A stretch of 64,000 bases of DNA from Xenopus tropicalis (taxonomy: Eukaryota > Chordata > Amphibia > Anura > Pipidae). Positions 32,335 through 45,277 of this stretch are shown here, one piece after another (the stretch's first letter is position 1; each line of letters begins with the position of its first letter). The DNA is taken from positions 88,820,904 to 88,884,903 of the forward strand of contig NC_030678.2 of the NCBI RefSeq assembly GCF_000004195.4, written 5' to 3'. The notes under the pieces are model-generated. The model saw only the letters and a program-made list of their open reading frames with translations. It did no database searches and was not told the DNA's origin. A program made the translations under genes and the position numbers.

Positions 32335-33972
32335 CTATGTCTTTGATCTTGAAAACCACCAGTAAAGGTATACTTTCTTGTGCATTTATAATGTGGTTTA
32401 AGTTTGCATTTTGATATTTACATTTTTTTTTTTATTAATGAGTTTTTAGTATGCTTAGTTTGTTTGTTATACAAGTCACTGTTTCTGTAGGACAGAGTAA
32501 ATATTTCAATGTGTTCCCATTTCCTTCACTTTCCTTTAACTTTGACAGCTGCAGGTAAAAAAAAACCCTGTGAGATATAAAGTTTATAGGAAATGATTAT
32601 CAGACATGTTCTCCTTTCTTAACTGTACAGTGATAAGTTTGGCTTGGACTTTAATTTGTGTTTTATGAGTTAATGTAGCCCATAGGCTATACTGCAATAA
32701 GTAAAGAGTTAATCTCTGTCTTTGCAGAGAGAAGCCTCTTGCTTAATGCATCTAGACAACATCAGTGATTCACCCAGCTAGAAGGATCTCATTTAATGAA
32801 TTCCTTTTTTTCTTTAAGTTCAGCCCCTTTAGGAGACTCATAACCTCGTCTAATGTAAAAACTGCAGTAATAAGTTCCCTTCCCATACTGCACCCTCCTA
32901 GCTCTATGGTAATTGTGCCTCTCTCCGCAGGAGCATATTCCCTCCCCTGGACCTTGCTTGCACTTTAGTTCTTTAAATCCTTTAGTTTTATTATATACTT
33001 TTTGCATATTTCAAAGACTGCCAGCCTAGGGCAATATCTTTTCCTTCTGTCAGAAAACAGACAGGGAGCCTGCAGAGTTTACTTAATTCACAACGGCACA
33101 GACGGCTGTGCTGGGAAATTGGCTTTTTATTGTTTAAACAAGACTCACCTTCTGCCACTTTACCTATCTTTTCTGAAACCCGAAGGTTTGGGGAAGAGCT
33201 AGAAGTATCATTAAAATCAAGTGGTCATCCAAACCTTATTCACCCTGCCTAATATTCTCACTTAAAAGGAACACAAGGAATACATTTACATTAGATTTAC
33301 TATCACTCTGTTATTGTAGTATGCATATAAACTTAAGAATAAACATAGCCTAAAATGTAGTTGGTGCAAGAACTATAAGGTTAAGCCATTGTGTAAATGG
33401 CAGTTGAAGGAATAGTTACACCTCTTCTACTCTCTGGCACCTGATCTTTTTGAAGTTATTAGCCAAAGGCATGCTGAGAACTGTAGTTTATAAACTTAAT
33501 ACTTATAAAGAGTTGCAAAATATGATGAAGATACTATTCAACATTCAGCTCATAAGCCTTGTTTTATCTGAGAAAAAACTATTAAATATTTAAATAAAAT
33601 TTGGTTAAATGCAGTAAATACAAAAACAGAATGAGCAAAAAGCTAAAAATAATAGATGACCAGTCAGTTCCTATTTGTAGAGGCCACAACAATAAATTCA
33701 GAATTATGGCCATTGTTCGTGTTTTGTGATATAAGTAAATATGTAACTGCTTAGTGGTAGTCTCTCCTTAGCTCCCCTAAGTGCTGTCAGACAAAAATAT
33801 ATAATTACCCTTTTAATTAAGAAGTCGTTTTTTTCTTGAAATTTCCCTCACCTGGCCCCAGGATGCAAACTAAAGACCAACACGCAACAGACTACTTTCT
33901 GGAGTTACCGCAATCATATTCAACCCTTTAAAAACAGAAAATGCTTTTCAGTCTTTTAAATACCTTCAATCA
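32335..33972. other. No gene; some complex sequence
   Basis: No coding region recognised. Around 32760-33200 the sequence is more complex than the surrounding DNA, including a GGCACAGACGGCTGTGCTGG block, but I cannot assign it. Confidence 0.4.
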
Positions 33973-35420
33973 TAACTATAGGCCTGTTAGTCTGACATCA
34001 GTAGTAGGAAAACTTTTGGAAGGGGTAATAAGGGATAGGGTACTTGAATACATTGCAGTTCACAATACTATTAGTTTGTGCCAGCATGGTTTTATGCGTA
34101 ACAGATCTTGCCAGACTAATTTAGTCGCCTTTTATGAGGAGGTGAGCAGGAACCTTGATGCTGGAATGGCAGTTGATGTCATCTACTTGGACTTTGCTAA
34201 AGCGTTTGATACAGTACCTCACAGAAGGTTAATGATCAAATTAAGGAATATTGGCCTAGAACATAATATTTGTAATTGGATAGAGAACTGGCTGAAGGAT
34301 AGAGTACAAAGAGTGGTTGTAAATGGAACATTTTCTAATTGGACCAGTGTGCTTAGTGGAGTACCGCAGGGGTCAGTCCTTGGGCCTTTGCTGTTTAACT
34401 TGTTTATTAATGACCTGGAGGTGGGCATAGACAGTACTGTGTCTATTTTTGCTGATGACACTAAATTGTGCAAAACTATAAGTTCCATGCAGGATGCTGC
34501 CGCTTTGCAGAGCGATTTGACAAAATTAGATAACTGGGCAGCAAACTGGAAAATGAGGTTCAATGTTGATAAGTGCAAAGTTATGCACTTTGGTAGAAAT
34601 AATATAAACGCAAACTATTTACTGAATGGTAGTGTGTTGGGGGTTTCCTTAATGGAGAAGGATCTGGGGGTTTTTGTAGATCACAAGTTGTCTAATTCCA
34701 GGCAGTGTCATTCTGTGGCTACTAAAGCAAATAAAGTGCTGTCTTGTATAAAAAAGGGCATTGACTCAAGGGATGAGAACATAATTTTGCCCCTTTATAG
34801 GTCCCTGGTAAGGCCTCACCTTGAGTATGCAGTGCAGTTTTGGGCTCCAGTCCTTAAGAAGGATATTAATGAGCTGGAGAAAGTGCAGAGACGTGCAACT
34901 AAACTGGTAAAGGGGATGGAAGATTTAAACTATGAGGTGAGACTGTCGAGGTTGGGGTTGTTTTCTCTGGAAAAGAGGCGCTTGAGAGGGGACATGATTA
35001 CTCTGTACAAGTACATTAGAGGGGATTATAGGCAGTTGGGGGATGTTCTTTTTTCCCATAAAAACAATCAACGCACCAGAGGTCACCCCTTTAGATTAGA
35101 GGAAAGGAGCTTCCATTTGAAGCAGCGTAGGTGGTTTTTCACGGTGAGGGCAGTGAGGTTGTGGAATGCCCTTCCTAGTGATGTGGTAATGGCAGATTCT
35201 GTTAATGCCTTTAAGAGGGGCCTGGATGAGTTCTTGATCAATCAGAATATCCAAGGCTATTGTGATACTAATATCTACAGTTAGTACTAGTGGTTGTATT
35301 TATAGTTTATGTATGTGAGTGTATAGATTGGTAGGTGTGGGTTAGGTGTGCTGGCTTTACTTGGATGGGTTGAACTTGATGGACACTGGTCTTTTTCAAC
35401 CCTATGTAACTATGTAACTA
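33973..35420 (+). mobile_element. CR1-like LINE, 5' truncated, young
   Basis: 1.45 kb of a non-LTR retrotransposon with an open reverse-transcriptase frame, a short 3' UTR and a tail of repeated ATGTAACT octamers at about 35404-35420, the short 3' microsatellite expected of CR1. The 3' UTR has a stem in which GGGTTGAA (about 35367) pairs with TTCAACCC (about 35396). The 5' part of the element (endonuclease) is missing, as in most CR1 insertions. Fragments of the same family lie at 10141, 12725, 31095, 48285 and 49890. Confidence 0.9.
33974..35284 (+). CDS. CR1-type reverse transcriptase, C-terminal part of ORF2 (partial)
   Basis: An uninterrupted frame of about 436 codons. Homology begins at NYRPVSLTSV, inside the RT domain, so the endonuclease and the first RT blocks are absent and there is no native start codon. 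Visible RT blocks are DVIYLDFAKAFDTVPH, SGVPQGSVLGPLLFNLFIND and the catalytic FADD at about 34448-34459. A C-terminal region typical of CR1 follows ([29 protein letters not shown]) to the stop at 35282-35284. The enzyme would copy LINE RNA at a nicked target. The intact frame shows recent insertion rather than host use; without the endonuclease it should not move on its own. Confidence 0.85.
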   Translation, partial: NYRPVSLTSVVGKLLEGVIRDRVLEYIAVHNTISLCQHGFMRNRSCQTNLVAFYEEVSRNLDAGMAVDVIYLDFAKAFDTVPHRRLMIKLRNIGLEHNICNWIENWLKDRVQRVVVNGTFSNWTSVLSGVPQGSVLGPLLFNLFINDLEVGIDSTVSIFADDTKLCKTISSMQDAAALQSDLTKLDNWAANWKMRFNVDKCKVMHFGRNNINANYLLNGSVLGVSLMEKDLGVFVDHKLSNSRQCHSVATKANKVLSCIKKGIDSRDENIILPLYRSLVRPHLEYAVQFWAPVLKKDINELEKVQRRATKLVKGMEDLNYEVRLSRLGLFSLEKRRLRGDMITLYKYIRGDYRQLGDVLFSHKNNQRTRGHPFRLEERSFHLKQRRWFFTVRAVRLWNALPSDVVMADSVNAFKRGLDEFLINQNIQGYCDTNIYS

Positions 35421-37529
35421 TGTGCCACATGGCTTAAAATGCCATTGTATTCACCCTATCCAGCTGACCAAGCCTTCCTATTTTGGACCTTGGCAATCTC
35501 TATTAGGAATGCCTCCACTGAGAAGTCAGTCAACTCAAATTAAGTCTTACAGTACCATTCACTTTTTTCTTGCCAATATTACACCATAACCAATAGTACA
35601 GTGTAGCCGCTCAGAAATGGGTTTAATGTCTTCAGTAATCGTCATTTGACTCTTTGTCAAGCTAAATTGCAGCACATCATGCTTTAACCCTTGATAATAT
35701 GGAAGGATTATGTATCCTTAAATGCAAACAGTTGTTGCCATTGAAAATAATTGCCGAATTATGCAACATGGGTTCTATGAAATGTCTTTGCATACTATAT
35801 TCCTTTACTTTTATTACACTCAAAATGTAAATTACTTCGAGAATTATATATTTAATACAGTTAAATAGTTTTTTTTAATACAGTTTTTAAAAAATAAAGT
35901 TTGTACATCTTGTATAAAATTAGCAGATGTAATGTAAGACACAAAAATATACATAATTTTGCAGAAGCCATATTGCCATACAAAAAGGGTTTTTCTTGGA
36001 CCTAAGTTTTCTTGCGCCTATTGCTAATGCACCCATTGGCTTTAGAATCCTGTTGGGTAAAAATTGTACAACTATAAATGTAGGATTGTAAAAAAAAAAA
36101 AAAAGGTAACATGAAAAGCAATTTGGCTCCAATGTATCAATTAACCTATCCAGCATTTATTCCCCAAACATTTTTAAGCCTTCAACCAAATCATTTGCTT
36201 GGATAACAATTGCAAAGAGTCTGTGCTAGAAGACTGGTTACTTCCTCCTTCATTATCCTTAACATCAGGGCAAGGAGCAACAGAACTACAGGGGTTCCTC
36301 AAGGGTACCAATGAAGTTAATTGTTTTGTGGCTAATTGCGTGTGTCTGTGAGGGGCTGGTTGCCGACAATTGCCTTTTAGACCCAGTTTTTGGGTAGGAC
36401 AGAAAGGAAATCCACAGTGTTCTTTTAGAATCAAAGTGATGCCCCAGGGGGGTGGGAAAGGTATTTTAAAGGATACATGGTTGATTTACAAAAGCAGTGT
36501 AATGTGAAAAGTGCCAAATTTGGATGCAAATTACCATATTTTTTTACCCAGAACCACAATACTGTATCTTTTTGACTTAATTCCAGTTTAATTACAAACA
36601 CATGTTAAGTTTGTGTGCGAGGTGCAGCAGTTTTTTTGTATTATTTAATGCATGTGGTAATTATAACATCATTAGGGTCCTTACATGCAGGAAATCATTC
36701 CTGTTTCTTCTGCATCAATGCATGCACTTGCACATTGTTTATCAGTGCAGGCTAAATGCACAAACTGGCACTGACACTTGCCACAATTTGCAAAAGTAAA
36801 TATATTTACTCAAGAAGGTTCAAACTTTTTGTTTAGGTACTGTAGCTAAAGTCCGCCACCAGACTACATGCAGCATCAGAGTTGGGGAACCTCTGTTGCG
36901 AGAGCAAAGGCTGGCTTGCGCATATTGTGATTGGGTAGGGGTGTATATGTTTCCAGAGCTGGACTTAAGTAACTTTCTGAAAAGCATCAATCTGTGTATT
37001 TGCATTCATAATTGAGTCCTTATAGCTCATATATAATACAACTATAGACATTTTGATCATATAACCAAGAATGTTGAGTCTGCAGTCTTCAGACTGCTTT
37101 GTCTACTTACACCACCATACTTGATATGCTCGTGACTGGAGGTCCTTTTCACAAAGCCATAACATCTTAATTTGCTGTAAAATTACCATAACTGAGATTA
37201 ATTTGGTTCTACATTACCCTGCAACTGAAACAATGCATTCTGAGCAAGATTGTTATCATATGCTTCCATCTCCTTGGTCTATCTTCATGAATAATGTTTC
37301 AGAGATGAGAAGGCAACGTGTCACTAATGCGCTATGTGACTTGCAGAAGTGGTAACCAGCTGTGTAGTTTGCAGGGCTTACAGAGTAAAGTGACGTACTT
37401 TCTCTGTCGCTGCCATAAGCTGAAAAACAAATAGCTATGTCAACACAGACATCTGCTTGCTCATTTCCATTAGATAGAGCCCAAATTAATTTTTCCTGCC
37501 TTCTGCCTATCCATCAGCAGCAATGTCAT
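35421..37529. other. No gene; possible conserved stretch near 37130-37460
   Basis: AT-rich, with an A14 run near 36091. No coding region recognised. A TTTTTTTACCCAGAA block near 36540 recurs near 41510 and hints at a shared old repeat. The 37130-37460 part is complex and non-repetitive and might be conserved non-coding DNA. Confidence 0.4.
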
Positions 37530-37680
37530 GCAGGCTCAGCCTGGCAATCTGTAGATTCTGGCAAATGCCAGAGGGGCTGCTGTAAGATGCCAGTCAATAT
37601 TTATTAGGCCTGCGGGGGGCTTTTTGAGTCTCTGTGTACTTGAAATGCTAGGGCCTATTTTGAATCTTAGCCCAGACCTA
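37530..37680 (+). repeat. Dispersed repeat, copy B
   Basis: Same family and orientation as 1860-2010 (shared GGCAAATGCCAGAG, GCTGCTGTAAGATG-like and CTCTGTGTACTTGAAATGC blocks). No coding capacity. Confidence 0.75.
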
Positions 37681-39544
37681 CTAGCATGTGTCACAGAAAT
37701 GGCTCTCACTCTAATGATTACAAAAACGCATACCCTCACATCAAATAAAAGGCACACAATTTGCTAGGTACAGTAACCCATAGTAACCAACAACCAATAC
37801 CGATTGGTTGCTGTGGGTTAATGCACCTGGGAAACTTTGTGTTTTATTTTTCATTATTGTCCCATATGAATAATTTCTATAATACATTATTTTATTCAAT
37901 TGCTTTTGTAAGGCTAGTGGTGCATGGGATGTTTTATCCAATGCTGCCATCCAGCATCAAACAGCAGCAGTTAAAGACAAAACAACCCTGTTCATAGGTG
38001 GTGCTGCTCAAAAAGTTATCTCATGAAAAGTACCCTAGCTGACACATGCGTGTAAGAGTGACAGATGGATCTCTTTTTTATATGGAGGTCCACTTTCCAT
38101 GACATGACAAAAACACCTATTGTTAGCACCATAAGAAACTGTGTAATGGAGCATGTTTCCTATGTTACATTGCAGTGTACAGTTAAAGAACAACTCTCAA
38201 CATCCATAGACAGCTGAAGGTGGTCAAGGGTTTGGGGGCTATAGGACCATATGTTGTACAGTATATTTAATGGGGCCCAAATGACACTGCTTGTACCTTT
38301 TGTGCATTGATCTACAAAACCTACATATGTGCCAGTTTAAGGCATCAATGGGCATAATGTAGTTCCAACATACTGTTTATTTCAGTGGGTATATAAAACA
38401 TAGACAGTAGCATGGATGAATTTTTATGTGGATATGATGGGCCTCATTTCTGAAAATGGGTCAAGGTACAATGTGCAAAAAACTAATTATAGACTCTGCT
38501 TATAGCACCCTGTGGTGAAACTATTTGCTTTCCTTGAATGGAGTTCAAAGAGTTGTGCCTCATCCTAATGGGAATATTGACATCTTCTGAAATGCCAATA
38601 GCCAGGCATTAAATACAGGGCTCCCTTGCACCCATGAAAGCTGCGTTCTGCATTTTGTACTGGCACAGCTTGCACCTACCAACAGTATGGGTGCAAGTGT
38701 TCTCCTATGAGATCTCTAGAGAGCATGGTGTTGTTGCATTAGGGTATACATTCACCAAATATGAGTAACAATATGATGGAAAGTGGAAAAACTGAGAACA
38801 AAAGAAGGAAAAGGGAACCACTTTAAATACAGCCACTAACTTGATTTCTGTCATCATGAGCCAGTAAAAATGTAAGTGCATGATTAAACATTGATAGGTA
38901 GAGAATTATGTTTTATTTGCTTTCATGGAACCTGCTTTGCATTAAAATGAAGGCAAATATAATTGGCACTGTGAAAATCTAGTAACAGTGGACTCCTGGT
39001 TAGCTCATTATAAAAATTCTCAAGTGTGAGAGTGCTACAAATGCAGAATAAGTGCGCAGACAGGAGAATAGAAAAGACATAAGGATATGGACAGGGAGGG
39101 AAATAGAGAGTAAAATGCTGTAACTTGGGAAGCAAGTATTTGGTACCATGAGGTATTACAGGGGAAGGGTTGATGGCACAGGCTAACACATTCTCTAAAG
39201 GTCTACATTAGCTAATTAACAGTCTTTAAGAAGCAAACTCAAATTATTCAGGATTTAATTGTCCTTTAGTTTGTCATTCTACAAATGTGTTAATCCGTGA
39301 ATCGGCGTGCGTGTTGACAACAACTTGTCAGCTTGCTGTTGTGTTAAAAAATGTCATTAGTACTAGACATCTTAAAATGTAAATAAAGGCCAGATGTGGA
39401 ACATTGTAGGTCAGAATATTTGTTTTGGTGGAAAAATATGGACTCCAATGTTGTGATGCTGTAAATGCAAAGATTTGGGTGGTGGTGCTGAGGTTTTCTG
39501 GATACCTGGAGAAATATCACTCTAGTCAGAATAGATACAAAATA
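37681..39544. other. No gene or recognised repeat
   Basis: Scattered short open frames without motifs; nothing else recognised. Confidence 0.45.
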
Positions 39545-39735
39545 GGAACCGCACACACAGATTAAGGTAAACAAAAGGTGTTACCAAAATTTGGCCACAG
39601 AGAGTGCAACAAAAATGACAATGTTTTGGCCAGTCAAGCCACCCTTTGTCACAGTTGCCTGAAACATTATTTGTGGGCAAATAAAAATTCAGGTAACACC
39701 TTTTTGCTCACCTGAAGCTGTGTGTGCAGTTATAA
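39545..39735. mobile_element. Degraded foldback element related in style to 477-683
   Basis: The left part has CCGCACACACAG and AAAAGGTGTTACC; the right part has GGTAACACCTTTT and CTGTGTGTGCAG, their complements. The middle contains a TTTTGGCC...GTCAAGCCACCC segment. The layout recalls the GCACTCACAGG foldbacks. It is not flanked by TA tracts. Confidence 0.5.
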
Positions 39736-40209
39736 ATATGGACAATACTATACACACACTCACAATCACATATTCAATTTTGAAGCTATGATTAAGGTTT
39801 AAATGTGTGCTTCCTGTTTATATTGTTCGACACTGGACAGGTCTGGACTAATTGTGGTTATTAAAAATGAAGGACATGAGCTGAAAATATAAGACCCGGG
39901 AACCACAAATGGGTAAAGTTTTATATCACATATTAATAACCCACCTATGGTTTGCTTTCAAAAAAATTAATTCTTCTTGTAAAATTCTAATTCTCCCTCG
40001 AGTAACAAATAATTTATTTAGATAACACAAGCCTCCTAAGTTGACATATACCTTCTCTAAAACAGAATCGTTTGTACCCCACTAACTCTCTAACTAGAAA
40101 AAAAACTCTCTGCTAGAAAAAAAACTGCCTTCAGTAAACTTGAAACCAAGAATGGAGAGTCAAATGAAAACAGAGGAGGCAGAATTGTTACTGCTGGACC
40201 TTTATTGCA
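39736..40209. other. No gene or recognised repeat
   Basis: Nothing recognised. Confidence 0.4.
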
Positions 40210-40640
40210 TTGGCCAGACTGATGGCCCTGGCTTTAAAAAGTTTTTTTCCAAAGTGCTTGAAGAAGCAGAAAATTCACAATTTTTTTTACATGCCCATTT
40301 TGCGTTTTAATTGCAGTGAAGCAATCTGCAGAGGTTTTTTTTGTTATATTTTTGCTGAATGCATTGAAGTCAATATCGGATTTACTGCTCCACTTTTTTT
40401 TACATGCGTGACTGTTTCTCACTCCAGGTGCATTAAAGTCAATTTCATTCAAGTTTTTCCACTCCAAATAAGTCAGTGAGTGATTTTTTTACTTGTTTTT
40501 TGTCATTCCAAATGCATTGAAGTGAATGGCCATTTTTGTGGTGTTTTCTCTGCAAATTTTTGCCGCAGTTTCACAAAAATAAAAATTGGCAATGGTGAAA
40601 TGCGGAATTTCACCGCACATTCATGCCTGGCGAGAAAATT
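40210..40640. repeat. Degenerate internal repeats with TGCATTGAAGTCAAT motifs
   Basis: Related units containing GCATTGAAGTCAAT, GCATTAAAGTCAAT and GCATTGAAGTGAAT recur with T-runs between them, ending in a CGCAGTTTCAC and AATTTCACCGC segment. This looks like an old copy of an hAT-like MITE with internal repeats, similar in style to 62405-62566. Open frames here are not convincing. Confidence 0.35.
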
Positions 40641-41736
40641 TGCTTATTACTTTTTATGAGTATTAGCCATGAGGTGTTTCATGCAGTAGAGCTGCTTTTC
40701 TTATTTTCTCCCTTTATGATTTACATCCATGTCCTCTATGTGTTTTTTTCTGGTCTCTCCACAACTAAAGTGATGGAAACCTCATTCTTTTACATCTCAG
40801 TGGAATGGAAACGTCCTCAGTGGGAGTTAATCAAGCATGAAATGAATAGATTACTAGGTGTTTCAGGAGCTTGTTCCTAGCATGAGGGGACAGAATCACA
40901 CAGCATCTGCAGCCAGCATGAGTAGCAAAGATAAATGTTATTTAAATTGTTGTATATCTCACATCATTGGAATCTATGTACTTCACGGTTTAAAGTGCTA
41001 AAAGGTTTCTTTATAACCAAGCAGTGAGAAAGCTGCAGTCAATGGAGAAGACAGCTAGTTGCCTAGTATGTGTACATGAGCTCCAGTGATATCTACTAAG
41101 TGTATATTGTGGTGTTTTTCTGTTTGATTTGTATATTGTATACATTATAGGTATGATTAACTAGTCATTAATTAATACAGAAGAAAGCACTGGAGAGCTG
41201 GGATTCAAGCATATTTCGTATTATAGGCCACACCAGGTTTTTAATTCAGTGCAAGGTGCAGAGCACAGTTCAGACAGACACAAGGGAAGATCTGCCATAA
41301 GCTGACTTTAAATATAGGCTTCCCCCATTTCTCAACAACTTCTGCATTCTGAATAATGCGCCATCTAAGAGTGTTTCAAGGAATTTTGAAACTAGTGCAC
41401 ACACCAAAATGTAGTGCACACACATAGCTGTATTTTGCAACACATAAAGGGTCATTCACACATGCAAGTACCGTGCGCAAAGAGCAATTTTGCCTCATAT
41501 TCACCAATTTTTTTTACCCAGAATGCAGTCTTTCCCCACATAATTCCAGCATAATTATAGCCATAAGGGGTATTGTCTCTGCTGCAGTTGTAGCCAGTGC
41601 ATCAAAATGCATTCAATTATGTTTGCGTGTTTTGACATATCACCTATTCAAGCAGTTCGTAAAGGGAACCCTTGTATTACGGCAAGGTTGAAGGTGGTGG
41701 TAGCTCCAAGGTTCCCCTTATCAATAGGCGGACTTA
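40641..41736. other. No gene or recognised repeat
   Basis: No coding region recognised; the 41460-41700 part shares a short T-rich block with 36540 as noted there. Confidence 0.4.
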
Positions 41737-41900
41737 GGGTGATGACACATGGAGCCATTGTAGCAGCTACTTGTCATGGCTATTAAAATAGACAATGCTG
41801 ATAATTTACTGATAATTCAACATGTATTGCCTATGGCAGGGTATTTTCTGGAGTTTAGTAGCCATGACAAGTAGCTGCTACTAAGTAGCTCTGTGTATCT
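41737..41900. mobile_element. Short palindromic MITE
   Basis: The 28-bp arms at 41760-41787 and 41854-41881 (GTAGCAGCTACTTGTCATGG and its complement) have one mismatch. Weaker complementarity continues outward. About 66 nt separate the arms. Family not named. Confidence 0.7.
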
Positions 41901-43282
41901 TTACACTTACACATGTTTCAGAACTGGAGGCAGGGCGGGTATTTATTCTGACCCTCCTATCTGAGCACAAACGTTTTAAAAAGCATGTATGAAACACCAT
42001 TTTTTGCTAACGCTGGGAGGAATGTAATATGAGTCAACAAAAGAAACATTTTCATCATACGAAAATATATTCCTTTATTTAATACAGATTTTGCCAACCC
42101 AGAAAAATGTCTCTCTATTGTTTGCACCAGTGAACAAGTGTGTAATAAAACTTCTTACCACAAAAAAAATATTTTTGCCTCAAAACAGTATGCTGCCTAC
42201 TAACATACCTTATTAGTGTGCTATATGCAATTATAATTGACAAAGCAATGACTGCTAACAAAGAATATTACATTGCAAAATGCTAATTTTAATTCTTTAT
42301 GCTCATTTTTTTTTTCATTTATGACTTTTATAACATCCCTTCCCCTCCCATTGTTTATATAAATGTACACAGAATGTATCTAACAAGAATGATTAGATTG
42401 TGTGGGAGAATAGTGTCTCTTTGTTGCATAGTAAGAAGTTACAAACAACAGATTTGTGTTTTACTATGTAACAATAAAACTGAAGTTTTAACTACTCTGT
42501 TGTGGTAAGCCTGAACTGGGGAGCTAAGGCCTGAATATTATTTAAATTTCCTTTGAAATCTTTTACAAGCTACGGGTCCAGGGCTGGTGCACCTGAACCA
42601 CATGTGGAGGGTATCAAGCAAATGAAAGAATCCTTTCTACATCAGCAATTGAATACTGAATTATTAACACTATCCACTGAGCAAGAAAACTAGTGAAGGT
42701 CTTGAAGCTGTTATGCTCCCAAGCCAAATAATTCTCTTGGTGAATAGTTGCTCATCTGGAGTATATACTTTTTTTGCTAGTTTGTAAACCATTGATTTAT
42801 TGTAATATTGGCTACCAATAAAGGTTTCCAAGAAATTGTTTCAATATTTTATATACAGTAGAATAAAAAATTAAAACGCTGTTTTGGAAATAGTGTCAGC
42901 TACTTTTTTTTTTATTATCCTTGAAATAAATGATGTTTGCAGTGTTGAAAAGTACGGGGTTAAAACTGAACGCACATGCATTTTCAGATCAGTTCCAATG
43001 AAATTGAGCAGAAAGATTTAAAGGACGTAAGGCAAACAGGCCTGAGGCTCTCCAACTCAAATGCAAGGCTTGCAGGCCCCCAAGGGGGAGCTCTTATGTC
43101 TGATTAACGTCTCTGTGCGCTTGACAGACCTCGACAATGCAAAAATGAGTCCGAGGAATGTGATCTCCTGGGATCTTAACAGAGATCAGATACAGAGTTA
43201 GAAGTTAACCAGGCACTGTAACTTGCTGAGTAACTAAAGTAAAACGACAGCCTTGATCCTACATCTTACAATTATGCATTTT
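41901..43282. other. No gene; high-complexity stretch at 43000-43255
   Basis: No coding region recognised. 43000-43255 differs from its surroundings: balanced composition, several CpG, a GGCCCCCAAGGGGGAGC palindrome and TTGACAGACC, which would fit a conserved regulatory element, though I cannot show conservation. Confidence 0.4.
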
Positions 43283-43289
43283 ATATATA

Positions 43290-43329
<40 letters not shown>

Positions 43330-43590
43330 AATCCAGAAGTATAAGGTGCACACCAGGATTTTAAATATAAAACATGACTTTTATTGCATCATACTGATAA
43401 AACAGCATCTGTTTTATCAGTATGATGCAATAAAAGTCATGTTTTATATTTAAAATCCTGGTGTGCACCTTATACTTCTGGATTTGTGGATAATTGGATA
43501 CACGGAGGTAGCACCTAGGTAATTTGCATTTATATGTTTGGTGTGCTGAAACTCTTTTGGACTGTGTATATATATATATATATATATATA
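43283..43590. mobile_element. Perfect foldback element between TA tracts
   Basis: Left TA tract 43283-43326, then perfect 79-bp inverted arms (43327-43405 and 43409-43487) with only a 3-nt loop, CAT, then a 78-nt unique tail (43488-43565), then a second TA tract. This is the same plan as 477-683. No protein is encoded; open frames on both strands with identical C-termini are mirror images caused by the palindrome. Confidence 0.8.
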
Positions 43591-45023
43591 AATATATTGC
43601 TGGGTTCATTTGCAAGAACGTGTTAACCTCCAGTTTATTATGCACAACTATAACTATAAGTCTTCTGTATGTAACAGTGGTGCTTACCTTAACAGTTTAT
43701 TTTGACCAGTGATTACTAATATAAAAGATATTTGGGGTGCATCGTTACAGGACAAGACTAAATTACATTGAGTTATGAGGGGAATGTTGGATTACACAAC
43801 TCCATAGATATGGTATCTTAATATCAAGTAAATAGTTTACCTTTAGGCTGATGCCCACAGGGCAACACAGTATTTAATTTTTAACTAATGCTGAAGTGCC
43901 CCACCCAAATCTCAATGTTCTTTGGATGGTACTCAGTTTTGTCTAAATCACTGTATTTTTAGTTCTACAGCTGGAAAATAAAGATCAGATTTCTCATGGA
44001 GTACTTGAAGTTGAGTTGTTGCTTGTTATATCCTATACCCTATACTGTAACATACACAGTGTGATCTGTGCTGTAGCTCAAAAAATACAAGGAATCCAAG
44101 TGTAATCTCCAAGGTATTAGGTCCAGGGTTGGCACTTCTACATTACTTACAAATTAGATATAGAGCTGTCACTATCACTTTCATGGCAAAAACTAAACAT
44201 TGCAATTGCTAAAATTAAGATATCCAAAACAGAATTATATATCAGTAAGTTTATTATTATAATGACTCAAGCAATAAATCAGTAGATTAAATGGTGTATC
44301 AGGTGTTCTGGTTCTACCAGACAACAAGTAGAATGGAGATGAATAAAGCAAAATTGTAAGTCTAGGACTCATTACATGAAAGCATATTTAATGTGACAGA
44401 AAAATGGGTAGAATATAGATCCTTTGCCTTCAGGTCACCCACCATAGTATTGTTTGACATTCTTTCCAAACATTGAATTCTCTTTTTACCTGATGCTCAG
44501 CATCAAAAACTTAGTATATAGTACAATTAAATCAGCATAGCAAAAACATTTGTTCATAGTTTATTTGTGAAACAGAGTGGCAGAGATTGCCTTGTGATAT
44601 CAGCTGATCAACCCTGAGCACAATAAGAGTGCCAATGAATTTATGGTTCTGCATTTGGAAATGTAAAACTTATTTACTATCTCTTGTAATTAGTTATTTT
44701 TAGAAATGTTTTCACAATTAATCGTTAGTTAAAAGATTTTGTCACTGATGTTGCACTAAATCTGAAGATAGCTAGAGATTTCTCAGTAAGTCAGTTAATT
44801 TATACCATAGCAATTGAATTGAATCTCTCAGTGGGGATGTCTCAAGCATAAAATCAATAGATGGAATAGCATTTCAGGTCCACCAGGACACTGTCAGAGA
44901 GATTATATTCTATGAATGAGATGATATTCTATGAACTTTGGTGATTTTCCACCAATGAAACAAACAAGGGAATAAAATTATAAAATTGTTTTACAGTCAG
45001 TGGGGCCTTTGCAATTCATGGTA
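43591..45023. other. No gene or recognised repeat
   Basis: Nothing recognised beyond short open frames. Confidence 0.45.
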
Positions 45024-45277
45024 CAGGTATAGAATCTGTTATCTGGAAATCCATTATCTAGAAATATCCAAATTACAGAAAGGCCATCTTCCATATACTC
45101 TATTTAAATCAAATTATTTACATCTAAGATATACTAAATCCTTATTTGAGGTGAAGCAATCCTGTTGGATTTAATTAATGTTTAAATTATTTTTTAGTAG
45201 ACTTAACGTATGGAAATCCAAAATACATTCGGAAACCTACAGGTACCAATCATTTTGGATAATTGGTCCTATACTTG
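45024..45277. mobile_element. TA-target MITE, CAGGTATGGGATC family, copy 2 (old)
   Basis: Starts CAGGTATAGAATCTGTTATC after TA and shares TTTTTTAGTAGACTTAA and other blocks with copies at 14572 and 56008. The right end (GGTCCTATACTTG) is mutated, so this is the oldest of the three copies. Confidence 0.65.

Noticed and set aside
43253..43712. Frames on both strands sharing one C-terminus
   Set aside because: Caused by the perfect palindrome at 43327-43487.
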